From positions 2,852,001 through 2,916,000 of the forward strand of contig JAHWDD010000008.1 in the NCBI GenBank assembly GCA_023897205.1: a DNA stretch of 64,000 nt, in the 5' to 3' direction. Both the position numbers and the translations under genes were made by a program. Position 1 is the stretch's first letter, and each line of letters begins with the position of its first letter. The notes under the pieces are model-generated. The model was not told where the DNA came from, did no database searches, and saw only the letters and a program-made list of their open reading frames with translations. Below, in pieces: positions 43,039 to 55,768 of the stretch. Source of the DNA: Exophiala sp. HKRS030 (taxonomy: Eukaryota; Ascomycota; Eurotiomycetes; Chaetothyriales; Herpotrichiellaceae).

Positions 43039-45834
43039 TTGTGTCTGTCTCGGTGGCAATGCGGTGGCAGTGAACACCGAACGGACATGTTGTCCATACT
43101 CACTTGGTTACTTACTTGGTGACTCCGTACCTTGTCGAGAAAGCTGATTCAGCTGTGATGACCGGTCACTGGCCAGGTCTTCTGACCAAACAGATTTTTA
43201 GGGTCTTGACCTTGTGGCGGACATTAGAGAATTGGCCAAACCTCTTTCGACACGAGGACAGGACGAGAAGATAACGAGTAGAAGGGATTCATGCTTCTCG
43301 TCCAAGGTTTCGGACACAGCTACTCCGTAAGTATCTACAACGAGTAAGACCACCGATCGTGGTCAGTTGGTTGGCAGAGCAGCTGCCATGGCTGACAGCG
43401 TGGCTTTGAAGACGTTCTTGTGACGTAAAATCAAGACTTGGGAGTAGCCATGCGACAGCAGTACTCCATGGACCATGGTTAAATAACTACGGAGTACTGT
43501 AAGTTAGAGGAACTGGTTTGATGGAACTGCTCTTTTCAGGATAAAGACTGGGCCTAATAGCCTTACCCCACAATATCGCTACCCTGTGACCTGGGGCTGT
43601 AGTTGTGGCGGCATGGCCAGCATCGTGGTCGATTGGCGAGCCCATCACACTTTTGCGCGTTGGATGAAACGAGAAGACATGACTTTAATATGAGTGACTT
43701 TCGCCTATTACAAAAGACAAAATGACAGGGCACAAGTGAATCCACGCAATCACGATAGGCTTTCCTGGGGCTGATACGGTCCCCGGGGAGAGTCATTCTG
43801 GGCGCTTGGAGCAGGGACAGGGTCACCAACGGGGAAGAGGACAGGTCGCATCCCAGTATATTTTCAAAGTGTATCAGAGTGACACTAAGTAGCTTACTCC
43901 GTACTTAGCTAAGAGAGACTCCCTGGGCCTTTCCCAAGTCCTCCTTATCCATGGCACCCAAGTCTTACAGCTTACAGCTTAGTTAGAGGTCTCGGCTGGA
44001 GGTTCCATCCTTGCGTAAAAGGCACATTTAGGCTACCTTGGTGCCTAAAATGCTAGCATGGAGGGTGAGGTAACCCTAACTGAGATCGCCTAAATGCCAA
44101 AGAAAGTGAGTTCATGGGGAGGACCCAAAGGCGAAAGGGTTTTTCTTGTTAGGGTTTCTGCCATACGTAACCCTCGTGATGCCTGTAAGTCAGTCACTAA
44201 CAGCTTCTATCGAGGTATTCAAAGTCGTCAGCAGTTCAACACCCGAGGACCATCCCCTTCAGCCCCCATGTATCTAACTCGAAGCAAGCACACTCTCCGA
44301 CCAGAGTCCAGAGTCCAGAGCATCTCCAGCAATATCATCCCTCCAACGCCACTCAACCTCAAACCCAAGATCAAAGCCACGGTGACATTCATAACGGAGA
44401 ACGGAATCACCAACACAACATGTAAAGTCATGACAACCAGCGAATCAATTGATCACTCAGTCAATTGATCAGCGAATGTCACATTAATCTGTCTTCCTTG
44501 AAGGATTCGGGGACCTTCATTCATACCACCGAGAATCCAAGGACCGTAGCTGATATGAAACGCACAACGCAACAAACATGGCACAAACGGTGCTTCATCC
44601 CTTTTCCCCCTCCCCCAGGCAGACGGTCATAGGCACCCAACAGGCACCCAAAGGCAACTGTGCCACCTAACACATAGGCACCCACGGGTGCCACGGGCAC
44701 CATCAGCCTGTTCTGAACCAACCACAACTCCGCACGCGCTCCCCACACGCGCCATGCCAAACACAACCTGCAAACCTGCAACACTCACAAGCCACAACCC
44801 CGCAAGGCTGTCGCAGCCTTCCCAGCCTTAGCAGCACCGCCCGCTTTCCGATGGAGGGTTTTTGTCTCAGCCTTGCGACACCCGACGTTTGAGAATTCAT
44901 TGTTTCCCCTCCCTCCATTCTGCATACCTCGTTGTTATCCCCTTCTGAGTCCCATCTACTTAGCGCACCGTTGTACCATCGACAATGGTAAACACGAACG
45001 ATTGGGCCACGAACACCCTCACCCGTTAGTCCACCGTCCATTGTTCTGCAAGCATGCCAGCCAGCGTCGTCATCCGCCATCCGCCATCCGTCATTCGTCA
45101 ATCAATGTCGTCTCAGCCTCGTGGCAAAACGGAGGATTTTTCAAAACGGGGTTTCGAAAGAGGGATTTCTTTTTTTTTTCTGCCTTCCTCTCCCTCAATC
45201 CATCTCTCCATCCGTCCATCTGGCTGACTGGCTGAATCCCGAGGCACGGAGGACAGTACATTCTCGTTGGTCTAGTCTAGTCTAGCATTTCCACTCCGCA
45301 TGCTCTATCCGAGCCTGATAGGCTACGACCGCGGCTGCTGTTACTCCTGCTTGTTTGTTACCTGTCTGCCTGCTCCTGCTCGTTACACACTCTTGTGTAC
45401 CCTGCCAGACTGCCCCCGTAGTGATAGTGGAGAACACACAGACTTCCATCGTCTATCTCTCGTTTCCTCCCTCGCTCGACATGGGTGGTCCTGAACTGGG
45501 CTTGTGTACCTGTCACCGGCTGGCGATCCGTGAGGCGCACTCGACCAGAGAGAGAGCCACAAGAGGAGGGGGGCAGGGATTCGACAAGAGCTGATCTGAT
45601 GCTTGTCGAGGATGCAAGGGCGCAGCGGAAGGTGAGTGCGCGGTAGGCTGTAGCGGGAGGGATCATCGTGATGAAGTGATAGGTCGAGTGAGTACGCGTG
45701 CGTGCGTGCATGTGTGTGCGTGTGTGTAGAACGAGTTGCTTATTTTTTTTTGCAAGTCTCCCTCTCGTTGGAAAACGTACATATTGATCATGGCATCCCT
45801 GATTCTTGTCTTCCTCTCCCCTGTGTACATTTTT

Positions 45835-46008
45835 GTATCTGTATCTGTATCTGTATCCGTGCGCTTTGCTCGTCCATCTATCCTGTTGTTCATTGCTGAT
45901 CCCGTCCTGTCATTATCAAAACCACTCATTTGTCCTCTGGTCCTAAGGACACCCACACGTACATACGTATCTATACATATCCCATATCCATATCCCATAT
46001 CCCATATC
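45835..46008. repeat. short tandem repeats in the leader of the BAS2-like gene
   Basis: A GTATCT hexamer run (45835-45860) and a CCATAT/CCCATAT run (about 45977-46008), in a pyrimidine-rich region within 270 bp upstream of ATG 46102. Confidence 0.85.
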
Positions 46009-46101
46009 GATCACCACCACACTCATTCATTTCATTCATTTTCCGTCGTTGCTGCCGGTCAGTCTCGACAACATATTCACATCATTTCATTTCCAACAAA
46101 A

Positions 46102-47127
46102 ATGGCTCCCTCGGCTTTCTCAAGATCCATCACCACCGTCTTCCTCCTTCTCAGCTGTGAGTTACACACCCTTTCTATCCCAGCTCAACTGTCTCTTTCT
46201 CTTTCTCTCTTCTTTCTTTCTTCCTTCCTTCCAAGCCTCTCGCTAACCCTCACACCCTACTCAGTGACACTCCTTGTGGTCGGGCAAGGCACACAATTCA
46301 TCACGGGGCCATGCACCAGCGACGCCGACTGCGCGTCGGGATGCTGCGGTTTCAACACGGGTAAATGCGCGGGTCCCGTCATCGCCCAAGAACGTGATGG
46401 AGGATGTGGCTTCGGCGACGGCACTCCCAACGACAGAGCAGCCCAGGCCTTCCGCAACGGAGGCGCCACGTCACCAGCACCCACCAACACCAACGCCAAC
46501 ACTGGAAACACCAACAATGGTGGAAACACCGGTAATGCCAATGGCGCTGCAGGTGGTGCCAGTACTGGAACTGGTACCGGTACCCAATTCATCACGGGCG
46601 CATGTACCAGCGACGCCGATTGTGCATCTGGATGTTGTGGCTTCAACACAGGTAAATGCGCTGGCCCAGTCGTCGCCCAAGAGCGAGATGGCGGCTGTGG
46701 ATTTGGCGATGGCACGCCCAACGACCGAGCCGCGCAGGCATTCCGAAACGGCGGAGCCATGTCGTCTGCCAGCGCCGCTCCAACCGCTGCGGCCGGTGGT
46801 AACAATAATGGCAATACCGGCAATACGGGCAACAATGCTGGAAACACAGGTAGTACCGGCGCGACCAGCGGTGGCACCATCAACACCAGCGCGCCAGGAT
46901 CGCAGAATGTGGGGAAAGGCAATGCCTCGCAATTCATCACAGGTCAATGCTTCAGTGACGCCGACTGTGCGTCGGGTTGTTGTGGCTTCAACACGGGCAA
47001 GTGTGCTGGCGCCATCATTGCTCAAACCCGTGATGGTGGCTGCGGCTTTGGCGATGGCACACCTAATGATAATGCGGCAAAGGCTTTGGGAAAGTTGAAG
47101 AGGCGTGATGTCGAGTTCAGAGCCTAG
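46102..47127 (+). CDS. secreted protein with three BAS2-like six-cysteine modules
   Basis: Small secreted protein related to biotrophy-associated secreted protein 2 (BAS2) of Magnaporthe, whose homologues usually have one such module. Exons 46102-46156 and 46265-47127 (108-nt intron) give 305 residues. The signal peptide is MAPSAFSRSITTVFLLLSLT and a few more residues, completed across the splice; cleavage is probably near VVGQG. Three near-identical modules start at about residues 28, 125 and 240. Each contains QFITG, then Cys-x5-Cys-x3-Cys-Cys-x6-Cys-x12-Cys (core DADCASGCCGFNTGKCAG), then RDGGCGFGDGTPND. Linkers of about 35-55 residues are Asn/Gly/Thr-rich. The tail is basic (LGKLKRRDVEFRA). 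The cysteine pattern suggests three disulfides per module. Molecular role unknown; chitin or cell-wall binding is only a guess. Confidence 0.9.
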   Translation: MAPSAFSRSITTVFLLLSCELHTLSIPAQLSLSLSLFFLSSFLPSLSLTLTPYSVTLLVVGQGTQFITGPCTSDADCASGCCGFNTGKCAGPVIAQERDGGCGFGDGTPNDRAAQAFRNGGATSPAPTNTNANTGNTNNGGNTGNANGAAGGASTGTGTGTQFITGACTSDADCASGCCGFNTGKCAGPVVAQERDGGCGFGDGTPNDRAAQAFRNGGAMSSASAAPTAAAGGNNNGNTGNTGNNAGNTGSTGATSGGTINTSAPGSQNVGKGNASQFITGQCFSDADCASGCCGFNTGKCAGAIIAQTRDGGCGFGDGTPNDNAAKALGKLKRRDVEFRA

Positions 47128-47592
47128 GCCACCCTGGATGGTGTGCTGGCTTGTAACTTACGGTCGAGTCCTTGATGGGCACATGTCTCTTTTTCTTTTT
47201 CTTCAATGAACCTTTTTCGGATATGAGATATGCGGATATACGGACAACTTTAAAAAATTGCATCGGGGAGGTCAGCATAAAAAGGATTGGGTGTATTGGC
47301 ATTCGATTAGATGCGGTCCTGTCCGCCTCATGTATTGGTGGTGCATATACATTGAAGATAGCAAACATCAGAAAGTGGCAAGAGCCCTGTTTGGTGACTG
47401 GGCGATATCTGTCGAATACGATTGATTTGTCCCCATAAATAGAATTTTGACCTTAACTTTAGGAATGGTATTCAGTATCGGCCAAATGCATGTTAATGGG
47501 GATGACGCCTTGTGAGAAGTGTGTTGAGCATGCCGCTCGAAGAAGTACGTGATTGAAGAATCACCTCTGAGTTTTCTCTCCTGGCCAAATCT
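47128..47592. other. 3' spacer between convergent genes
   Basis: 465 bp between the stops of the BAS2-like gene and the minus-strand Zn2Cys6 gene; T-rich near 47190-47220, with no coding signal. Confidence 0.55.
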
Positions 47593-50173
47593 TCATGAGC
47601 ATACATCGGGGGATTCGGGTACAGATTCGTCGAGAAACTCGATATCTCGATCGTTGATTGTACCATCACCACCTCCCCACGCCATGAGACGGTCCGCCGC
47701 TACGCCATCGTAGACGACGTCTTGCTTGAACCTAGTCGATGCCAAGGTCGACCTTCTAAAACAGAAACAGGCCTTCTCAACGGGTTGGCTTCGAGCCGAC
47801 ATCCGGAGTACAGTGGAGCATCTCTGCCGAACGGAATTCCTCTGCTGTTGGCCCACAACAGACAACTCTGCAAGACGGTCCAAGGATTCGAGGCCAGCAG
47901 CGATTCGACTCATTGTTTGACTTTTGGGCTTTGACAGGTCGAGGAAGAATCCTGCCGCGGTGATGACGTCTAGAGCGGTCGCGACGCCAATGGCCATGGC
48001 AGGATTCAATAACTTGCTTTTCAACTCGATCGATTGATCATTTGTGCTTCCGCTTGCATTCAACGACAGCTGTATGATTTGTATCGCGTTGAACAAAACG
48101 TGTCGGAGATGAGAATGCCTTGTCTCGGTACCCATTGCGGCATGGCTGACATGTCGGTTAAGAAGTAACATGGTATAGTGGTACAGTATGCGGATTTCAG
48201 GTGCTGACCAAGAGCATTTACCTGTACCATCACTTTTCAAAAGTGATTCCGTCTCAAATCTGACATTCCAATCTTGAATTTGTTTCAATGCCTGATTGTA
48301 GAACTGTTCACGTGATGCATCTTCAACAGACCCTTCTATTTGTTGATCCATATAGCTGGTGACCTGTCTGAGAATACCAGTGATTTGTGTCAGATATTCC
48401 AGAGGCTGGCTGTTGGACGCCGCCTCAAGCGAGCCATTTGTCAGTTTGGTCACTGTCGGTTCCAGATGCTGTGAATCAGGGCGACCATTCCGCTTCTTAG
48501 ATGTCTGGACCGCGTCAAACCTAGTCCATGTGCTTGTCACCACCGAGTAGCTCGCAGCCAGTGACCCAATCACATTTCCACAACGATATATATTTCGCCA
48601 AAATCGCGTAAGTGTAGTATTATCAAGCAAGTATTCCCAAGTATCACACAGTCGGGCATCCTTCGCACTTGCATACCAATCAAGTTCATTCGTGGATTCC
48701 TTTTGTCGTAATGAATCACACAAATCTCTTGCTTGTAAGCCATTTCCTTGCAAGAGCGCCAGAGTGGCTAATGTAACAAGGGTCAATAGAGTTTGGATCG
48801 ATTTCCTGTGGCTATTGTCCACAAGTGCAAAATGTGCAATGTCGGCAAAATTGCAATCAGAGCCTTCCGAACCAAGGTCATTCACATAAGCACTTCCCAG
48901 TGCAAGGATAGAGTACATCATCATTATGTCGTCCTTCGACTTTGTGACGCATGTTGAGACCCATGGCAGCATAACCTCCTTTGGGAATAGAATCTGCAAC
49001 ATCGGATCTAGATTGTTGAAGAAATGGCCAAGGTGATACATAGTCAAATTCGGATCAACTATCCAAGGATCGATTTCGCAGTCAAATCTAGGTGGTATGA
49101 GCTCTGGCATTGGTGTTTGCATTGCGAACTTTATGTCGGCCTTGGAACCGTGTTGTAGTTCTGGTGACTTTAATACCATAGAAAGGCGCCGTCTTTTATT
49201 CCCCATGCCATCCCCTGATGTGTTATTTAGTCCATCGGCAACAGCTGAAGACTCAGAAAGTAAGCGTTTGACGGACATAGTAGGAAGCTCGGAATCCCTC
49301 TGCCTGGGGCTTCTTCGAAGTATTGGGCTGGGTACATGTGTAGATGGCTGTGGTGAATGTGGAGCGGATGATTTGTCCTGGCTAGAATCGCCATTATCAG
49401 AGCCATTGATATCAGTGGTCACCTCGGGCTCCCCCGTGCTGGTGGTATGTCAGTACAAGTCGTCGAGTTTTACAACCCGGTCTCGAAGCTTACCGTTTTC
49501 CTATGTCACAATCGTAGCCACGTTTCCAACAATGGATGCATTTTGGAACACTGGGCTCGCATTTGACCTTTAGATTGCGACATTTGGTGCAAGCTCGCTC
49601 GGACCGCTTCCTGGGCTTGCCCGCTTTCGTGAGATTCACACCTCTTCGATAAGGAAATGGACTGTTGCTCTCATAACGTTGTGGTCGATAATGGCTGACT
49701 AGCTTAGAATCATGGAAGAGCTGCCTAGGATATTCCTCCTGATCTGGAAGATGTGGGACTTTGCAAGGAAATTGCCCCGAGGCAGATCTGAATGAGGGAT
49801 TGGGCTTTTCCCACGGCTGCGGAGCCTGGCCTACCCAGTTTGGCGAGAGTGTCTCCTGAGAGCGGTAAAGCTGGTTAGTCCGCAATTGATCGAGACTGCT
49901 TGCGACTGCCCCGTTCGACGCGCCCCAGGGATTGGCCTGAGGTTCTTCAGCGTGCAAAGTGTGAGAGTTCAACGACTGTATATAAATCCGAGACGAATGT
50001 CGTAAAGCCTCTGAAGACTGGCTATTCACGGGATCTGGTACGACTGCTGGAATTCCACTCCCCGAGAGGAAGTCGCGAAAGGATGGAAGCGCTGGAAGAT
50101 TTGGTTTGAAATCATTCATCAGTCCCAGTCTGTTGTGATCTGGTGGCATTGTAGCGCATTGTTGAAGCAACAT
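47593..50173 (-). CDS. Zn2Cys6 fungal transcription factor
   Basis: Nuclear binuclear-zinc-cluster regulator. Exons on the minus strand, 50173-49494 and 49438-47593, with a 55-nt GT-AG intron, give about 841 residues. Unusually, the DNA-binding cluster is internal (about residues 195-222, at the end of exon 1): Cys-x2-Cys-x6-Cys-x6-Cys-x2-Cys-x6-Cys in ACTKCRNLKVKCEPSVPKC and CIHCWKRGYDC, preceded by a basic KAGKPRKRSER stretch. The first 190 residues are Pro/Ser-rich and disordered. After the cluster come a Ser/Asp-rich linker and a helical middle-homology-type region from about 330 (PPRFDCEIDPWIVDPNL, YSILALGSAYVND, TLLTLVTLATLALLQGNGLQ). The splice gives CDIGKRTGEPEVTTDIN. An inner Met, MPPDHN, is an alternative start. 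Target genes unknown; the neighbouring BAS2-like gene is a possible but untested target. Confidence 0.9.
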
Positions 50174-52499
50174 GGGTCTCTGTTAAAGTGCAAGAAACCA
50201 TCTGTCGACGGATGACTTTGAGGAGCAATTGCACTGGGCAGTCCGTCGATGCAGCTAATGAGTTGTGCTGAGCCAAAGTTTGGGAATATAGTTTATCAAT
50301 GTTCGAGCACAGTGGTGGTGCCTTGGACACTATCCTAAGTCTCACTCACCCTGACTTGCTGTTTTCTTTCCTAAGCGAGGCTTTAGTCTGGCGTCAAACA
50401 ACTGTATGGCTGAAACAAAAGGTCTTGAACGAAAATTTGATGCAAACTGAAGGTTGGAATCATTCAACAGTGCTCGAGTCTAACTCTCAACTGGTTCTTT
50501 CGTATGGGCAAAGTCGAGACCGAATCTGGGTTCAAGTTGACAGGTGTTTGAGAGTATGAGATCAAAAGGTCCAAGGCCGCCACAAACCAGGTGACTGGAA
50601 TCAATATCGTCAGAATTCAGTCCCACTCCTCCTTGAATGTGATAATCAGGTTGATGGGATTCACGGTTAACCCTGTCTTTGGGGAACACAGCCATCCGCA
50701 GACATGTTTCCGCAACTAGCTCTCAATGGTCAAGAAGCACGGGACGACAACGGTTCTTGAGTTTGGGAACTGTCAGGAGACATTACAAGCGGATCATTGG
50801 ACGCGATCGCTGAGGACAAATAATTGGATTTGCGAGCTAGGGTTGGCAGTGAACGGCACGCAGGGGGGGGCAGCAGGCGGCGTGCAAGTTTATCTTGCTT
50901 TGATCGGACGCTAATATCTGTGGCGGCATCTCGTTTAGAGGAATCCTTGGGAGGTTCCGGCGAGAGACCGAGCATCCTAGGGTCAAGAATCTGAGATCTT
51001 GAGGTAAGGAACCACCAAGATTCCAATCGGATGCTGGTTGAGTTCTGGTGGATCTTCATGGGTGAGACCATTCAAAGTAAGATCCGGCACGAGATCAAAG
51101 GAGCAGATCGAATCAATACTACCGTCATAGATTTTGTGTCCGCAATCCTTTCCAGCCTTGATGATGTGAGTTGTACCGAGCACATCTGCAGAGGGGATGC
51201 TGAGTGGAAGATCTGACCAGGATCGTGCAGGCTTCGGCGGTTGATGGATGCACTCCCTTTTGCCAAAATTTTCCATATAAAGAAGAATCAAAACGAGAGG
51301 TGGGACCGCGTTCTGGAAACAGTTTCCGTGTCCCGTATCATATGGACATCGCCGAATGATGGTGTGAACTAGCGGTTCGCATCGCGAAGACAATCTCCAG
51401 CGCTTGTGGGTTGGCGTCGATGTCACATGTGTACGGACGAACGTACTCGGTAGTACGGAGTAGTTGTAAGGAGAATTGAATGGTTTGTGCGCTTGGAACC
51501 TCGACACGAGATGGCGTGGATGGCGTGGATGGCGTGGATCATGTTCCCGTGTCCCGCTAAACCCAATATGGCATACCCCGAACTCTTTGCTGAAACAGCC
51601 CAACCACCAATCCCATATAATATATCTAACAGGGACTTTTGCCTCCGATCAATGCTGCTGGTCAGGTTCACCTCCTGTGGATTATATTGAACAAGAGTAT
51701 GAAGATCACGGGATTAGCCTTCCGCAATGTACAGAGATAGATGACACCGGCAATCCTCGGTCGATACTTGCCTTGGACATTTGTGTTTGCGAGGCCAGGT
51801 GTCAGTGGTGGTGAGGCTGATCTTGAATTGAGTTCCAGTAGCATAGCAATTACTCGGTCCATCACTTCCACTCCCTACGCCTCCTGGAATCACACTCATC
51901 GACCCAGCTGTCACGCTCATGTCACGACTCTTGATCCTTGAGCTGATCAGGTGTGAACATGCCAGTGCCACGGTCCTCGAGTCGGGGTTCGTGCACATGC
52001 CCCTGGTCTTCATTTGGACCGTCCGGAGTATATCAGCATTCCTCCCATCTCGCCTAATGGCCGTCACAAATGAACGCTGATCTTAAATAACTTCCTGCTA
52101 TCCGGTGATTGCCACGCATATTTGCCGAAAACACGTTGAACGTGATCGACCGGTTAGAACAAGTGTCCGTGATGTACAGGGTTGCGCGGTGCCGCCGTCA
52201 CTACCAGCGACGAGCATTAGTCCAACCCTCGGATCAGCATTTTGGCTTTCACAAAATCACAGTTTAGGTCATTTGCTCAACGCCAGGTCAAATGTACTAT
52301 ACACAACTCATGAGGACGTAAGAATTTATTGCGTCTGACACCATCATCCACACCGCTGAGTTCGACTGCGCACGTCGTCCAGGGATTACATGTGCCATCA
52401 CTTTTTCATGCTCAAATCCAACCACACGGCATCCCGATATACAGTAGGCCCTCCGTGTCAAACAACAACGACTTGTGCACTAGTCAGTCCATCAGCTCC
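50174..52499. other. gene-poor 2.3-kb region
   Basis: No supported gene. It includes the Zn2Cys6 promoter side, an 8-9 base G run near 50866, a TACGGAGTA 9-mer (51454-51462), a three-copy 9-bp repeat (51511-51539) and a 206-codon minus-strand frame (50983-51603) without family signal. Confidence 0.45.
51511..51539. repeat. 3 x 9-bp ATGGCGTGG repeat
   Basis: Three perfect head-to-tail copies, noncoding as far as can be seen. Confidence 0.9.
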
Positions 52500-55400
52500 T
52501 CATTCACCCTTTAATTTGTCCTGCGTGACCGAGAAAGCATCTTCTAGCAGTTGCGACTCTTCTCTGACATGGCTGGCTTTTAGACCTGTTGCCACTGAAG
52601 CGCTGGGATCTCTGCCAGCATACATGACGTGTCTCCTGTTATGATGCTCGGTCTCGTTCAGAAGTGTTTCCAGACGAGGTTGCACAAAACTCCAAGCACC
52701 AGCATTCAGAGGTTCTTCTTGACACCAGACAATCGTCTTTGCGTTCTTATACGTGTCCAAGTTCTCTTTCAGCTGCGCCCATGGGAAAGGATTGAGCTGT
52801 TCGATACGAGTGATAGCCGTATTCTTGTGCCCCTTTTCACCTCTGTGCTTGTGCAGTGCCGCATATACTTGTCCTGTACAGATCACCACCCGGTCGATCT
52901 CCTCAGGTTCGGCAATTGCTTTGCCATGTTCAGGGTCAGGTATGATCCATTGGAAGTGCGACTCTCCGGTGAAGGCTTCTAGATCTGACCGGGCCAGAGG
53001 ATGTCGAAGAAGGGATTTGGAGAAAAAGATGATCAATGCTGTCCCAAATGTTAGCTCCGACATCTCTTTCAAACAGTAAATTGGTCATCACTTACGCTTT
53101 CGGAACTGTCTGTTCATCTGTCGTCTGAGGATGTGGAAGTAGTTGGACGGTTCAGTCATGTATGCAACTTGCATATTACAATCTTGGTGTTGGCGATCGA
53201 GTTTCTCCGCCGATGGGAAGATACGAGGCTCTTCGTTGCAAAGCTGGAGATAGCGTTCCATGCGACCAGATGAATGCTCAGGCCCTTGTCCATCATAACC
53301 GTGTGGCAGAGAGCACACCAGTCCGGATCTCTGGAGCCACTTCACTTCACCCGAAGCAATGAATTGATCAATAATACATTGAGCATTGTTGGCAAAGTCG
53401 CCAAACTGTGCTTCCCACATCACAAGCGCGTTCGGAGACGAGAGCGAGTAACCATACTCAAACCCAAGGACTCCAAATTCACTCAAGGATGAATTGGAAA
53501 TGGTAAAAGCACCTTGTTCAGGGGAGAGATTGCTGAGTGGCGTCCACGTAGCTTCGTTTTCCTGGTCATGCAAAACAGCATGTCGTTGAGAAAATGTTCC
53601 ACGTTCAACATCTTGTCCTGACACTCGGACATGATGCCCCTCAAGACACAGTGTGCCAAAGGCGAGAGCTTCAGCAGTTGCCCAGTCAATCCCCTTTCCA
53701 TCATCGATGGCCTTCTTGCGCCCAGCAAGAATTCGTTTCAAGTTGCGATGAACAGTAAAGCCATCTGGAGTGCCGGCGATCTTGGTGCCGATCTCCTTCA
53801 ATACATCCGAAGGGACACCCGTAGGTGGGTGGGGCAGGACTTCGGTAGCAAGCTCCTTGGGCGACTTGAAGCCATTCCAAGCGGATGTTAGCCACTCTTT
53901 ACCGGTAGGTTGGTAGTCCTTGCTTCGTTCGAAACTGTCGTTGAGCATGCCCCAAACCCACTTTTTGTGTTCCTCAATATCCTCTTTGGTAAATGTACCC
54001 TCGTCAAGTAACTGCTTCACATACTTGTCAATTTGGGGGACTTGAGACTCGATTCGCTTGTACATCAAAGGTTGCGTGAAAGACGGCTGATCAGTTTCAT
54101 TGTGTCCTTGCTTGCGGTAGCAGACGATATCGATGACACAGTCCTTCTTGAAATCAGCCCGCCAGTCAGCGGCAAGTTGGCAGACAAAGTTGACAGCTTC
54201 AACGTCGTCTCCATTGACGTGGAAAACAGGAGCATCAATAGCCTTTGCAATATCGGAACAGTATGGTGTTGATCGTGAAAATCGAGGATCTGTGGTGAAA
54301 CCAATCTGGTTGTTGACAATCACGTGGATGGTACCACCGGTGGAATAAGCCGGAAGAGCGTAGAGACCCATGGTTTCGTAGACAACACCTTGTCCCGCGA
54401 AGGCAGCATCGCCGTGGAGTAACACACCCATCGCCGTCTTGTGCTTCGTTTCGTCGTTATTGTAGTGCTGGATCGCACGAGTCTTTCCCAAAACGACGGG
54501 ATCTTCAGCCTCCAAGTGAGAAGGATTAGCCACAAGTGATAGCTGCACTCGCTTTCCAGAAGGTGTTGGGCGTTCAAAGTTCATGCCCAGATGGTATTTG
54601 ACATCTCCAGATCCTTCATCGGCAGCCTCGGTTGTGCCTGAGAATTCACTGAAGATTGACTCGTTGGGTTTGCGGACGACGTTACTGAGGACGTTTAATC
54701 TACCTCTGTGGGGCATTCCGATGACGATATCCTTGATGCCATAGTCAACGCTTCGATCGATCATGGCCTTCATACCAGGAACGAGGGTCTCGCAGCCTTC
54801 TAACCCAAAACGTTTGTCGTTTGGATATTTTGTGGCTAGGAAAGACTCAAAACTGGAGCTCCAGATCAGTCTGTCAAGGATTCGACGCTTGTCATCTGTA
54901 GAGTATTTGAAGGGCGTGGGAACTTCGATACGGCTTCGGATCCAGTCGCACTGCTCCCGATCTGGGATGTGGATATACTCTACACCGTAGCTTCCACAGT
55001 ATGTCTTCTCACATGCAGCAATAATGTCGCGTAGAGACATTTTCTTCCTTGACTCGGTGGCAAAGCGGGGCAAGATACCAGGACCAAGAGTAAACTCCTG
55101 ATCAAGGTCTTTCTCGGTGAAACCATAGTGTTCGAGTTCCAGCTCTTTGGGTTTGCGGTAGCCAAAAGCATCGGCCTCACCACGAATTCCGAGAGGATCA
55201 GTCTTGGCTTTGTGGTGGCCAGTAGCCTGGTACGCCCTGACCAATAATTGGACCTTCAAGTGGTTTGTGACATCTCCGCCTCCTGTAGCCGTCGTGGGAG
55301 AAAGGCCAACCGCACCTTCTGCTTGTGAGATCAAGCCCGGAGGCGGCTGGAAGGCGCGCGAAACCGGCATTGTGCCATCTTCCATGTTGCGGAAATATGC

Positions 55401-55768
55401 CTGCCAGGAGATGTGGACAGACGAGGGATCTTGTTTCCAGGCGAGATACATCTCGTCGATATAGTTTGCAGTGTTGCCCTGGAGGAAGGAATCATTGGGA
55501 TCCTTGGCCAAAGTGAGCTTCAGGTACATGTGGACGCACTAGTTAGTCCAGATTTTTGACTTACGACTCCTTTGTTGGTCTCTTCGGCTGCGATGGCATA
55601 GCTCCTACGTTGTGGAAAGCTTCGTGCCACCGCAGGCAAAGGATTTCTCCCATTGATGGGGCGAGTTTGTCGACAGCTGGATGTGGTCTGGGAAAGGGAG
55701 GAGGTTGAGAGTAATCTGGAAGCTCTTTGAGCCTTGGGCTGAAGCTTGCCCACTGTGCAGCGATACAT
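52500..55768 (-). CDS. kgd1: 2-oxoglutarate dehydrogenase E1 component, mitochondrial
   Basis: Thiamine-diphosphate-dependent E1 of the 2-oxoglutarate dehydrogenase complex, a TCA-cycle step in the mitochondrial matrix. Exons on the minus strand: 55768-55565, 55502-53096 and 53038-52500, with GT-AG introns of 62 and 57 nt, give 1049 residues, the family's usual length. The first about 60 residues form an Arg/Ser/Gln-rich presequence ending near [14 protein letters not shown]. The splice to [19 protein letters not shown] restores the conserved E1 N-terminus. [17 protein letters not shown] and [17 protein letters not shown] precede the ThDP/Mg motif around residue 500 ([12 protein letters not shown] to [17 protein letters not shown]). 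The pyrimidine-binding domain and the C-terminal domain ([35 protein letters not shown]) follow. The second splice gives [18 protein letters not shown]. No oddity seen. Confidence 0.97.

Larger units (their letters stand above)
42190..46101. other. gene-poor 3.9-kb region
   Basis: No supported gene. It contains three TACTCCGTA/TACGGAGTA 9-mers within 600 bp (43321-43329, 43488-43496, 43895-43903), a TGTCCC stutter (43006-43038), a 124-codon plus-strand frame (44094-44468) without family signal, and from about 45150 long CT-rich stretches and short tandem hexamers leading into the BAS2-like gene. An open frame from about 45736 reads into that gene but lacks its signal peptide and is treated as leader. 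Confidence 0.5.

Noticed and set aside
44094..44468. 124-codon plus-strand frame
   Set aside because: Ser/Thr/Lys composition without domain or splice evidence; not distinguishable from random open sequence.
42190..46101. Possible transposon remnant in the gene-poor region
   Set aside because: No terminal repeats, transposase or reverse-transcriptase fragment could be seen; only short repeats and the 9-mer.
46257..46940. Long frames on both strands over the BAS2-like gene (up to 274 codons)
   Set aside because: They reflect the repeated coding sequence in other frames; only the frame with the signal peptide and cysteine modules makes sense.
50983..51603. 206-codon minus-strand frame
   Set aside because: No recognisable domain, no convincing signal peptide or splice context; may be chance. 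Transcript data would decide.
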